The translations under genes and the position numbers were made by a program. From assembly GCA_028382005.1 (NCBI GenBank), contig JAOESH010000004.1, positions 1-64,000 of the forward strand: a DNA stretch of 64,000 nucleotides, in the 5' to 3' direction. Source of the stretch: Pseudomonadota bacterium. GTDB taxonomy: Bacteria > Pseudomonadota > Alphaproteobacteria > Puniceispirillales > Marisalimonadaceae. Below the pieces are notes generated by a model. That model saw only the letters and a program-made list of their open reading frames with translations. It did no database searches and was not told where the DNA came from. Of this stretch, positions 29,984 to 38,641 are shown piece by piece (the first letter of the stretch is position 1; each line of letters begins with the position of its first letter).

Positions 29984-31099
29984 ATGATTGCTGAATTGAA
30001 AGATAAACTTCTAAATTTATCAGATGACATAAGCCTATTAATTTTAGGGTGCTCAAATTTAAATTCTTTAGATGATATTAGAATTAATGCTTTGGGGAAA
30101 AAAGGATCAATTACTTCTCATTTAAAAAATTTAAGAGAATACGACGATGTATCTAAAAGAGAAATTGGCTCTTTGGTTAATGAAATTAAAGACAAAATAA
30201 ATCAAGAAATAGTTGTTAAAACTCAATTTTTTAAAAAAGAAATTCTTCAAGAAAAATTAAATATTGAAAAAATTGATGTTACTTTAACACCTCAAGATAA
30301 TGATACAGGAACCTTACATCCTTTATCTAGAACAATAGATGAACTGTGTGCTATTTTTGCAGATATGGGGTTTTCTATTGTAGACGGACCTGATATTGAA
30401 TCAGATTATTACAACTTTACAGCCTTAAACATTCCAACCGAACATCCTGCACGTCAAGAACATGATACATTTTATCTTCAACCAAATAATGATGGTGAAA
30501 GAAAAGTCTTAAGGACACATACAAGCCCAGTTCAAATTAGAACTATGGAAAAAATTGATTTAGAAAATTTTGACGAAATTAGATATATTATACCTGGAAG
30601 AACATATAGATCAGATCATGATGCTACTCACTCTCCAATGTTTCATCAATGTGAAGGTTTAGTTCTGGGTAAGAATATAAATATGGGCCATTTAAAAGGT
30701 TGTTTAATTGAATTTTGTAGAAATTATTTTAATGCAGAAAATTTACCTGTTCGCTTTAGACCCAGCTATTTTCCTTTCACCGAACCATCTGCAGAAGTTG
30801 ATATTGGATGTAGAAAAGATAAAGATGGTAGTTTATCCATCGGTGAAGGTGAAGATTGGCTTGAGATATTAGGTTCTGGGATGGTTCATCCTCGTGTTTT
30901 AGAAGGTGTTGGCATAGACCCAACTGTTTATCAAGGGTTTGCCTTTGGAATGGGATTAGAGAGGTTGACCATGTTAAAATATGGAATTCCTGATTTAAGA
31001 CCATTTTATGATAGTGATTTGAGATGGTTAAAGCACTATGGATTTATACCAGTCGATAACCCAAGTTTACACTCTGGTTTAAATGGTGTCTTTTCATGA
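29984..31099 (+). CDS. pheS: phenylalanyl-tRNA synthetase alpha subunit
   Basis: The catalytic subunit of the alpha2beta2 enzyme. The 371 residues have an N-terminal coiled coil of about 85 residues, motif 1 around TLHPLSRTIDELCAIFADMGF (split TLHPLSRTIDE, IFADMGF), motif 2 with RTYRSDHDATHSPMFHQ and motif 3 GFAFGMGLERLTML. Standard class II core without truncation. Its last codons overlap the pheT start by 4 nt (ATGA), so translation of the two subunits is coupled. Confidence 0.97.
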   Translation: MIAELKDKLLNLSDDISLLILGCSNLNSLDDIRINALGKKGSITSHLKNLREYDDVSKREIGSLVNEIKDKINQEIVVKTQFFKKEILQEKLNIEKIDVTLTPQDNDTGTLHPLSRTIDELCAIFADMGFSIVDGPDIESDYYNFTALNIPTEHPARQEHDTFYLQPNNDGERKVLRTHTSPVQIRTMEKIDLENFDEIRYIIPGRTYRSDHDATHSPMFHQCEGLVLGKNINMGHLKGCLIEFCRNYFNAENLPVRFRPSYFPFTEPSAEVDIGCRKDKDGSLSIGEGEDWLEILGSGMVHPRVLEGVGIDPTVYQGFAFGMGLERLTMLKYGIPDLRPFYDSDLRWLKHYGFIPVDNPSLHSGLNGVFS

Positions 31100-33498
31100 A
31101 ACTGACATGGAAATGGTTGCTAGACCATCTTGATACAGATTGTAGTCTTGATCAAATAATAGAAACTTTACCAAAACTAGGTCTTGAAGTAGCTTCAGTT
31201 TTTAATTTAGCAGAGGACCTTAAAGAATTTATTTCTGTAAAATTAGTTGAGGTCTATAAACATCCAGACGCAGATAAACTGAATGTTTGTAAAGTTTTTG
31301 ACGGAAAAAATACATATAGCGTTGTATGTGGGGCTCCTAATGTAAGACAAGGTATGATAGGAGTATTTGCCAATATTGGTACATTTATTCCTGGTTTAAG
31401 CATAATTTTAAAAAAAGGTAAAATTAGAGGTGAAGAGTCTTTTGGAATGCTGTGCTCTGAAAAAGAATTAACTATATCTGAGAACCATAGTGGAATTATT
31501 GAATTACCAGAGGATACACGCATAGGCATATCAATTGCAGAAGTAATGGACCTAAATGATCCAGTTATAGAAATTGAAATCACCCCAAATAGAGGTGATT
31601 GTTTAGGTGTAAGAGGTATAGCAAGAGACTTAGCAGCCTCTGGAATAGGACAATTGAAAGATTTAAAAGTCTCTAAAGTTAAAGGTGAATTTGATAGCTT
31701 TATAAATTGGAAAATAGACCTAAACGATGGTAAGAAAAATCTATGCCCTAAAATTTTTGGAAGATCTTTCCAAAATTTAGAGAACAAAGAATCACCTGAC
31801 TGGTTAAAAAACAGATTACTAGCTGTAGATCAAAGGCCAATAACTTCTCTCGTTGATATTACTAATTATATAATGATAGATCTTGGAAGACCTTTACATG
31901 CATACGATGTTGACAAGATTGAAGGTGATGAACTTATTGTAAGACAATCTAAAAATGGTGAAGATTTTGTTGCTCTTAATGGGACTACTTATAAATTAGA
32001 TGAAGATATGTTGGTTATTAGCGATAAACACGGGGTCGATGACTTAGCAGGCATTATGGGTGGTGAAAGGACAGGTGTAACAGAAAAAACAACTAAGATG
32101 TTTTTAGAAGCTGCTATTTTTGATCCTATTTCAGTTGCAAAAACTGGTAGAAAATTAAATTTACACTCTGAAGCTAGATATAGGTTTGAAAGAGGTCTTG
32201 ATTATGATTTACCTGAATTAGTAATGCATTATGCAGCAGCGTTAGTACAAAAAATTTGTGGTGGAAAATTTAGTAAAATAGTCAATTTTCAACTAGAAAG
32301 AGAAAACAAACATATTAAATTTAATCCTGATATTACGTACAAACTTACAGGTGTAAATGTTGAAAATAAATTTTCTGAAACGATTTTAAATAAGTTAGGC
32401 TTCAAAATAAATTCTATTGATGCTATTTGGGATGTCATTGTTCCTTCATGGCGTTCAGATATAGATGGAGTTGCAGATATAGTCGAAGAGATAATAAGGA
32501 TAAACGGTTACACTTCTATTCCTACAACAAAGTTATCAAGAAATAATTACATAGCTAAGCCAGCTATGAAAACAAAGCATCGTCAAACTTTTTTCGCCTC
32601 TAGAACGTTGGCTAGTAGAGGTTATAACGAGGTAATCACTTTTTCATTCGTAAATAATGTAATGGCAAAACAATTTAAAGGTGGTTCTAAAGCTCTTAAT
32701 TTAGTAAATCCCATATCTTCAGAATTAACAGATATGAGACCGTCAATACTTCCTACCTTATTACAAGCTGCACAAAAAAATAATAGAAAAGGGATTGAAG
32801 ATATATCTTTTTTTGAAGCGGGCCCAATTTTCATAGGTGATGATCCTGATGAACAAATTAACACTGTCTCAGGCATTAGGTTAGGGTATAAAAACAAAAA
32901 AGATTGGAAGAATGAACTAGTCAATTTTGACTTTTATGATATTAAACTAGATGTATTAAAGACCTTAGAAGCGATTGGTTTACCTCAAAACAGTCTTAAA
33001 GTTTTTAAAGATACACCAACCTATTACCATCCAGGAAGAAGCGCTGTTTTCAAAATAGGTCAAACTGTAATTGCTAATTTAGGAGAGATACATCCTGAGA
33101 TAAATGATTTTTTTGGCTTTAAAAATCCCGTCATTGGTTTTGAAATTTTTCATGAAAATATTCCGTTTCCAAAAAGAAATAAAACTTCTAGACCTATGTT
33201 AAAGTTGACAACACTTCAGTCTGTTACTAGAGAGTTTGCTTTTATTGTTGATGAATCAATGGATTCCGATAAATTAATACAAGTTGCTAAATCGAGTAAT
33301 AATGATTTAATCAAAGATGTTTTGATATATGATGTCTATAAAGGAAATAAAATTCCTATCGATAAAAAATCAATTGCTATCAAGGTTTTTATCCAGCCTA
33401 TTCATGAAACATTAACAGATACTGATTTAGAAAAAATAAGTTCTGACTTAATAGCAGTTGTTAATAAAAAGTTATCTGGAATTTTACGAGACGAGTAG
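31096..33498 (+). CDS. pheT: phenylalanyl-tRNA synthetase beta subunit
   Basis: The 800-residue partner of PheS with editing and tRNA-binding functions. The N-terminal EMAP-II-like tRNA-binding domain (VYKHPDADKLNVCKV, CGAPNVRQGM) is present, then the B3/B4 editing region (EIEITPNRGDCLGVRGIARD), B5 (PSWRSDIDGVADIVEEIIRI) and the C-terminal ferredoxin-like anticodon-binding domain (TTLQSVTREFAF). Full length, no frameshift. It starts inside the pheS stop (ATGA overlap). Confidence 0.97.
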   Translation: MKLTWKWLLDHLDTDCSLDQIIETLPKLGLEVASVFNLAEDLKEFISVKLVEVYKHPDADKLNVCKVFDGKNTYSVVCGAPNVRQGMIGVFANIGTFIPGLSIILKKGKIRGEESFGMLCSEKELTISENHSGIIELPEDTRIGISIAEVMDLNDPVIEIEITPNRGDCLGVRGIARDLAASGIGQLKDLKVSKVKGEFDSFINWKIDLNDGKKNLCPKIFGRSFQNLENKESPDWLKNRLLAVDQRPITSLVDITNYIMIDLGRPLHAYDVDKIEGDELIVRQSKNGEDFVALNGTTYKLDEDMLVISDKHGVDDLAGIMGGERTGVTEKTTKMFLEAAIFDPISVAKTGRKLNLHSEARYRFERGLDYDLPELVMHYAAALVQKICGGKFSKIVNFQLERENKHIKFNPDITYKLTGVNVENKFSETILNKLGFKINSIDAIWDVIVPSWRSDIDGVADIVEEIIRINGYTSIPTTKLSRNNYIAKPAMKTKHRQTFFASRTLASRGYNEVITFSFVNNVMAKQFKGGSKALNLVNPISSELTDMRPSILPTLLQAAQKNNRKGIEDISFFEAGPIFIGDDPDEQINTVSGIRLGYKNKKDWKNELVNFDFYDIKLDVLKTLEAIGLPQNSLKVFKDTPTYYHPGRSAVFKIGQTVIANLGEIHPEINDFFGFKNPVIGFEIFHENIPFPKRNKTSRPMLKLTTLQSVTREFAFIVDESMDSDKLIQVAKSSNNDLIKDVLIYDVYKGNKIPIDKKSIAIKVFIQPIHETLTDTDLEKISSDLIAVVNKKLSGILRDE

Positions 33499-33630
33499 AA
33501 AAATTTAATTTTTTTGTATTTGTTACAAATTTAAAAGATATCATCGATAATCTATGTATGTACCTTTTATACTCTTTTTGATTATTTAATATTTTTATAA
33601 ATAAAAAATTGAGTTTATCATGGGGAAAAG

Positions 33631-33706
33631 TGGTGCCGTCAACTGGATTTGAACCAGTGACCTCGTCATTACCAATGACGCGCTCTACCGCTGGAGCTAT
33701 GACGGC
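33631..33706 (-). tRNA. tRNA-Thr (anticodon GGT)
   Basis: A 76-nt cloverleaf with encoded CCA on the minus strand. The acceptor GCCGTCA pairs with TGACGGC; the anticodon stem CGTCA/TGACG holds the loop TTGGTAA, giving anticodon GGT. The T-loop TTCAAAT is canonical. It stands alone between pheT and a small open frame, opposite in strand to both. Confidence 0.96.
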
Positions 33707-33823
33707 ATTATTTCTTAGGGATAACTTAAATATGTTTTCTGTAATGACAAGTTTTTTATTATTCTATAAACATTAATAGATAAAATTTTTCAGTATAATT
33801 AAAATAGGAATACTAAAAAAGAT

Positions 33824-33988
33824 ATGATAAAAAAAGTGAAAGAAAATAATGCTTTATCTGATTTATTAAAGAAAAATTTAAAATTACGAAAGAAACAGGT
33901 ATCTGAAAGAGATAATAAAGAAATTATTGGAAAAAGAACTCAAAAGATTGGTGTCTCTAGGCTTGATCTCAATGATAATAAAAAATAA
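33824..33988 (+). CDS. 54-residue basic small protein upstream of murA
   Basis: A short ATG frame encoding a lysine-rich peptide with the segment LLKKNLKLRKKQVSER followed by GKRTQKIGVSRLDLN. It ends 14 nt before murA on the same strand. Short basic proteins with a similar (N)LxxRKxQ pattern occur upstream of murA in other alphaproteobacteria as I recall, so I think it is a real gene of unknown function rather than noise. No ribosome site is strong. Confidence 0.6.
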   Translation: MIKKVKENNALSDLLKKNLKLRKKQVSERDNKEIIGKRTQKIGVSRLDLNDNKK

Positions 33989-34002
33989 ATAAAGATATTA
34001 TA

Positions 34003-35280
34003 ATGAAGAATTTTGTTAATACAGATGTTGAAAAAATCTTTATAAAAGGTGAAAATCAACTTAAAGGAAATGTTTTAATTAGTGGTGCGAAAAACGCAGC
34101 TTTACCCTTGATGGCTTTATCATTAATCATCAATAAAGATTTTAGATTATCCAACATACCTGATCTGGCAGATACAAGGCTTATGGGTAGTTTGTTAGCA
34201 GATTTAGGTGTGACATTTGAATGGAAAAATGACTGTATTAATTTTGATGGTGGTCCAAAAAAAGATGAAGCTTCATATGATCTTGTAAAACATATGAGAG
34301 CATCAATACTTGTTTTAGGACCTTTATTAGCTTCTAAAGGTTCAGCCAAAGTGCCTCTTCCTGGAGGTTGTGCTATTGGGACTAGGCCTATTGACTTGCA
34401 TGTAATGGTTATGGAAACACTTGGAGCTAATGTGTTTTATGATTCTGGGTTTATTATTGCTTCGTTAGGTCCTGATGGCTTAAAAGGTGGAGTTATTAAT
34501 TTTCCAAAAATTTCTGTTGGTGCTACAGAAAGTGCCATTATGACAGCTGTGTTAGCAAAAGGTGAAACAAAAATTTTAAATGCAGCACAAGAACCCGAAG
34601 TTGTAGATTTAGGAAAATGTTTAGTCAGTGCAGGAGCAAATATTACTGGATTAGGAACGAAAACAATTACAATCAATGGAGTAGAAAAACTAAACTCCGT
34701 TAACCATTCAGTAGTGCCTGATAGAATAGAAGCTGGATCGTTTGCAATAGCTGCAAGTATTACTAAGGGTAATGTTGAAATATCCAATGTAAGGCCAATT
34801 GATCTTAATTTATTTTTAGAAGTGTTAAGATCAACTGGAAGTAGTGTTGAAATTTTTGAGAATTCTTTTAGTGTTTCTTCTTTAAAAAGACCAATATCAC
34901 ATAATATTGTAACTGAATGTCATCCAGGGTTCCCAACTGATTTGCAAGCCCAATATATGGCCTTAATGTCTATTGCTGATGGAATAACTATTGTTAAAGA
35001 AACAATATTTGAAAATAGATTTATGCATGTTCCTGAATTAATAAGAATGGGAGCTAAAATTGTGACTAAAAGCCAAGAGGCTGCAATTACTGGTGTTAAA
35101 AAATTAAAAGGGTCAAAGGTAATGGCCTCTGATTTAAGAGCATCAATGTGTCTAATTTTAGGAGCTCTCGCAGCTTCCGGAACTAGTGAAATTGATGGTA
35201 TATTTCATCTTGACAGAGGTTATGAAAAGTTAGTTGATAAGCTATCTAATTTAGGGGCTAATATTAGAAGATCTTATTAG
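34003..35280 (+). CDS. murA: UDP-N-acetylglucosamine 1-carboxyvinyltransferase
   Basis: It makes the first committed step of peptidoglycan synthesis, adding enolpyruvate to UDP-GlcNAc. The 425-residue protein has the substrate Lys in ISGAKNAALPL, the catalytic Cys in GGCAIGTRP (the fosfomycin target is retained), and FPTDLQAQYMAL near the C-terminus. Usual length. It opens the conserved murA-DUF2948-hisG-hisD string, with DUF2948 30 nt downstream. Confidence 0.97.
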   Translation: MKNFVNTDVEKIFIKGENQLKGNVLISGAKNAALPLMALSLIINKDFRLSNIPDLADTRLMGSLLADLGVTFEWKNDCINFDGGPKKDEASYDLVKHMRASILVLGPLLASKGSAKVPLPGGCAIGTRPIDLHVMVMETLGANVFYDSGFIIASLGPDGLKGGVINFPKISVGATESAIMTAVLAKGETKILNAAQEPEVVDLGKCLVSAGANITGLGTKTITINGVEKLNSVNHSVVPDRIEAGSFAIAASITKGNVEISNVRPIDLNLFLEVLRSTGSSVEIFENSFSVSSLKRPISHNIVTECHPGFPTDLQAQYMALMSIADGITIVKETIFENRFMHVPELIRMGAKIVTKSQEAAITGVKKLKGSKVMASDLRASMCLILGALAASGTSEIDGIFHLDRGYEKLVDKLSNLGANIRRSY

Positions 35281-35310
35281 ATAGACTAGATATTACAATA
35301 GGTAAACTTT

Positions 35311-35736
35311 ATGGATGTTGAAAATAAAATTAAATTAAATGCTTTTGGTAATGATGATTTAAAAATATTTTCTTATTTATGCCAAGATGCAATATTGTCT
35401 CAGGATGAATTTTATTTTGATAAGGATCAAGAGTTATTCATAGCTACTTTTTCTAGGTATTGTTGGGAAAAAGAAGAATTGACTAATAATACGAATAACA
35501 TAAATTATCGAGTAATATCTGGTTTGCAAATTAAACATGTTAAAAAAGCGTCTTATATAAAACTAAATTCAAGTGTTCCTTTTTTAAACTTACTTGCTAT
35601 TTCATATAAAAAGAAGAAAATCACTTTACATTTTTCTTCTTCTGTAGAATTTGTTCTAGAATGTGAAAAAATTGAGGCTTATCTTGAGGATATTGATATA
35701 CCTTGGCCAACAAAATTAAAACCTGAACATAAATAA
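35311..35736 (+). CDS. DUF2948 family protein
   Basis: A 141-residue alphaproteobacterial protein of unknown function. The family pattern is visible: DLKIFSYLCQDAI near the start, FIATFSRYCWEKEE, YRVISGLQIKHVKK, and the diagnostic C-terminus ECEKIEAYLEDIDIPWPTKLKPEH. It lies between murA and hisG, its usual position in this class. No signal peptide or membrane segment is present, so it is probably cytoplasmic. Confidence 0.88.
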   Translation: MDVENKIKLNAFGNDDLKIFSYLCQDAILSQDEFYFDKDQELFIATFSRYCWEKEELTNNTNNINYRVISGLQIKHVKKASYIKLNSSVPFLNLLAISYKKKKITLHFSSSVEFVLECEKIEAYLEDIDIPWPTKLKPEHK

Positions 35737-35758
35737 AATAGATAGTTAGGTCGTCAAT

Positions 35759-36424
35759 ATGAGTGGAAATCACAATTTTACTATAGCTCTGCCTAAAGGT
35801 AGAATTTTGGAGGTAGTTTTACCTATTTTAAAAAAAGTTGGTATACAGCCAGAAGAATCTTTTTTTGATGACAAAGATCGTAAACTTAAATTTAAGAGTA
35901 ATGTAAAAAACATTAATATAATAAGAGTACGTTCTTTTGATGTTGTTACATTTTTAGCATACGGTGCTGCTCAAATGGCTTTTGTAGGTAGTGATGTTTT
36001 AACTGAATTTGACCATTCAGAAGTGTATTCTCCTTTTGACCTTGATATTGGCAAATGTAGAATGGTGGTCGCTGCTCAAAAGGATATCGCTGCAAATGAA
36101 GATCCAAGAACATGGAGTCATGTAAGAGTGGCTACAAAGTATCCAAACATTACTAGGAAACACTTTGAATCTAGGGGTGTGCATGCTGAATGTATCAAGT
36201 TAAATGGTGCTATGGAACTTGCTCCTTCAATGGGTTTATGTAAAAGAATTGTTGATTTAGTTGAATCTGGGTCTACTTTACTTGCCAACGATCTTGTTGA
36301 ATTAGAAGAAATTTGTAAAGTTTCTACTCGATTAGCTATTAATAGAAGTTTCATAAAAACAAACTCACACACTATACAACCTTGGATAGATAAGGTTGGA
36401 GAAGTTATAAATGACCCTAAATAA
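35759..36424 (+). CDS. hisG: ATP phosphoribosyltransferase, short form
   Basis: It catalyses the first step of histidine synthesis, ATP plus PRPP. The 221 residues cover only the catalytic core (IALPKGRILEVVLP at the start, DLVESGSTLLANDLVELEEI split as DLVESGSTLLAN and DLVELEEI for the PRPP loop). The C-terminal regulatory domain of the long form is absent, so this is HisG-S, which needs the HisRS-like HisZ for activity; HisZ is not in the window. Its end overlaps hisD by 14 nt. Confidence 0.95.
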   Translation: MSGNHNFTIALPKGRILEVVLPILKKVGIQPEESFFDDKDRKLKFKSNVKNINIIRVRSFDVVTFLAYGAAQMAFVGSDVLTEFDHSEVYSPFDLDIGKCRMVVAAQKDIAANEDPRTWSHVRVATKYPNITRKHFESRGVHAECIKLNGAMELAPSMGLCKRIVDLVESGSTLLANDLVELEEICKVSTRLAINRSFIKTNSHTIQPWIDKVGEVINDPK

Positions 36425-37718
36425 AGTTAAAAAATTAAATATATCTGAAGACAATTTTAAATCTAATTTAAGTTTATTATTACGTAATAATCAAGAGACA
36501 GATCGTGATACTTATAATACCGTTTTAAATATTATAAACAAAATACAAGAACTTGGTAATAAAGCCTTACTTGATTTGGTTAGAAAATATGATGGGATAA
36601 AAGTTAATAAAGTTGAAGATTTAAAAATAACCCATAAACAACTTAAATTAGCTTATGAAAGTCTAAATATACAAGAAAAGCAGGCATTAGAACTTGCCGC
36701 TAATAGAATTAAGTCTTTTCATCAACGTCAGATACCAACTGATTTAGAATATCAAGATGATATTGAAATAGATCTTGGTTTAAAATATTTGCCAGTAAGT
36801 TCAGCTGGTTTTTATGTTCCTGGTGGGAAAGCCATTTACCCATCTTCTGTTTTAATGAACGCAATACCTGCTAATGTCGCAGGTGTTAATAGAAGAGTCG
36901 TGGTAAGTCCAATTTCTGATTTAAAAAAATCTAAAATTGTACTTGCCGCTGCTTATTTAGCAGGTGTAACTGATTTTATTTGTATGGGTGGTGCTCACGC
37001 AATTGCTGCTTTGGCATATGGGACCGAATCTATAGATAAAGTAGATAAAATAGTTGGTCCAGGTAATGCATATGTAGCTGAAGCTAAAAGACAAGTTTTT
37101 GGAAAAGTAGGAATTGATTCAATTGCAGGCCCTTCAGAAGTTTTAATTGTATGCGACGAAACTGCTAATCCAGATCATATTGCAATTGACCTTTTATCTC
37201 AAGCTGAACATGATGAACAAGCACAAGCAATTTTGATAACTGATAGCAAGGAAATTGCTTCTAAAGTAGAGCTCTCTGTTGAAAATTATCTTAAAAATCT
37301 GAAAAGATCAAAAATAGCAAGTTCCTCATGGTATAGTAAGGGAGCTATAATTATTGTAAATGATATTGACGAAGCAATAGAGTTGGTTAACTTTATTGCT
37401 CCAGAACATTTAGAGTTAATATTTAAAGATGCAAAACAATCAATAAAAAAAATTAAAAATGCAGGAGCCATTTTTATTGGTCCTAACACCCCTGAAGCTA
37501 TTGGAGATTATATTGCTGGTCCAAATCATGTTCTTCCTACAAATGGAACGGCAAAGTTTTCAAGTGGCTTAGGAGTTTTAGATTTTTATAAAAGGACTAC
37601 GATAGTTCATTGTAATAAAGAAAGCCTTGGTATAATTGGGAAGCATGCTATAACTTTGGCAAAGGCAGAGGGTCTTGAGGCTCATGCCATGTCTATTGCT
37701 TTAAGAATTGATAAGTAA
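36411..37718 (+). CDS. hisD: histidinol dehydrogenase
   Basis: This zinc enzyme oxidises L-histidinol to histidine in two NAD-dependent steps. The 435-residue protein has GLKYLPVSSAGFYVPGGKA (in two halves, near residue 125), IVGPGNAYVAEAKRQVFG, IDSIAGPSEVLIV, the zinc-ligand region LLSQAEHDEQAQAI and GPNHVLPTNGTAKFSSGL. All are in place. It begins inside the hisG end, so the two histidine genes are coupled. Downstream infA has its own spacer with an inverted repeat. Confidence 0.97.
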   Translation: MTLNKVKKLNISEDNFKSNLSLLLRNNQETDRDTYNTVLNIINKIQELGNKALLDLVRKYDGIKVNKVEDLKITHKQLKLAYESLNIQEKQALELAANRIKSFHQRQIPTDLEYQDDIEIDLGLKYLPVSSAGFYVPGGKAIYPSSVLMNAIPANVAGVNRRVVVSPISDLKKSKIVLAAAYLAGVTDFICMGGAHAIAALAYGTESIDKVDKIVGPGNAYVAEAKRQVFGKVGIDSIAGPSEVLIVCDETANPDHIAIDLLSQAEHDEQAQAILITDSKEIASKVELSVENYLKNLKRSKIASSSWYSKGAIIIVNDIDEAIELVNFIAPEHLELIFKDAKQSIKKIKNAGAIFIGPNTPEAIGDYIAGPNHVLPTNGTAKFSSGLGVLDFYKRTTIVHCNKESLGIIGKHAITLAKAEGLEAHAMSIALRIDK

Positions 37719-37744
37719 TTATGAATATAAATTAACAAAAATCT

Positions 37745-37767
37745 TGACTAATTTTTTATATTAGTCA
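37745..37767. repeat. 8-bp perfect inverted repeat ahead of infA
   Basis: TGACTAAT (37745-37752) and ATTAGTCA (37760-37767) are exact inverted repeats separated by seven A/T bases, in the 77-bp gap between hisD and infA. The left arm overlaps TTGACT, a close match to a -35 box. It could be an operator over an infA promoter or a weak hairpin ending the his transcript; there is no T-run after it. Confidence 0.45.
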
Positions 37768-37795
37768 GATTACACTTAATATTAAAAGAGGTTAC

Positions 37796-38014
37796 ATGGC
37801 AAAAGAAGGCGTAATAGAATTTTCAGGTATAGTTGAAGAACTGTTACCGAATGCAATGTTTAGAGTAAAACTTGATAACGAACATGAAGTTTTAGCTCAT
37901 ACAAGTGGTAAAATGAGAAAAAACAGAATTAGAGTTTTGCTTGGTGACAGAGTTAATGTTGAAATGACCCCTTATGATTTAACAAAAGGTCGAATTACTT
38001 TTAGATCTAAATAG
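37796..38014 (+). CDS. infA: translation initiation factor IF-1
   Basis: A 72-residue single OB-fold protein that occupies the ribosomal A site during initiation. The sequence [20 protein letters not shown], the [21 protein letters not shown] segment (in parts) and [17 protein letters not shown] are typical of the family. AAGAGG precedes the ATG. It lies in its common alphaproteobacterial context just before maf. Confidence 0.97.
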   Translation: MAKEGVIEFSGIVEELLPNAMFRVKLDNEHEVLAHTSGKMRKNRIRVLLGDRVNVEMTPYDLTKGRITFRSK

Positions 38015-38038
38015 TTATTATTTTCTAGAGTTTGTTTT

Positions 38039-38641
38039 ATGAACAATTCTAACGTTAACAAGAACTTCATATTAGGTTCAGGGTCAGCAAGACGTATTGA
38101 CCTTTTAAATCAAATTGGTGTTCAGCCAGATCTTATATTAAAATCAAATGTTAATGAATTAAGTCATTTAAATGAACTACCTATAAATTATGTAAAAAGA
38201 ATAGCGATTGAGAAAAACAAAGTTTTTCAAAGTAACCATCCTCAATCTATAATATTGACTGCTGATACAGTTGTGTCTGTTGGAAGAAGGATTCTACATA
38301 AAGCGACAGAGATTAAACAAGCTGAAGATTACTTAAAAATTATATCAGGTAGAAGACATAAGGTAATTACATGTTTTTGTCTTTTTTCTCCAAACAATCC
38401 ATTCAAAATCAAAATAGTTCAGTCAGTTGTAAAATTTAAAAGATTAGACACAAAAGAAATATCTTACTATCTTGCATCAAATGAATGGCAAGGCAAAGCT
38501 GGAGGTTATGCTATACAGGGGATAGCGGCTTCATTTATTAATTTTATATCGGGATCTTATAGTAATGTTGTAGGCCTACCTTTGGCTGAATTATATAGAA
38601 TGCTTCTATCTATTGGATATGAATTTAAAAATGACAAATAA
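38039..38641 (+). CDS. maf: Maf-like nucleoside triphosphate pyrophosphatase
   Basis: A house-cleaning enzyme that hydrolyses non-canonical or excess (d)NTPs. The 200-residue protein has LGSGSARRIDLL at the start, the catalytic region LTADTVVSVGRRIL, ISGRRHKVITCF and GKAGGYAIQGIAA, the pattern of the YhdE-type dTTP/UTP pyrophosphatases. It follows infA by 24 nt and its stop overlaps the start of the RNase E/G gene by 11 nt, the conserved infA-maf-rng-yacG order. Confidence 0.93.
   Translation: MNNSNVNKNFILGSGSARRIDLLNQIGVQPDLILKSNVNELSHLNELPINYVKRIAIEKNKVFQSNHPQSIILTADTVVSVGRRILHKATEIKQAEDYLKIISGRRHKVITCFCLFSPNNPFKIKIVQSVVKFKRLDTKEISYYLASNEWQGKAGGYAIQGIAASFINFISGSYSNVVGLPLAELYRMLLSIGYEFKNDK

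Noticed and set aside
31254..31787. 177-codon open frame on the minus strand opposite pheT
   Set aside because: Antisense to the conserved tRNA-binding and editing regions of pheT; no family features or start signal.
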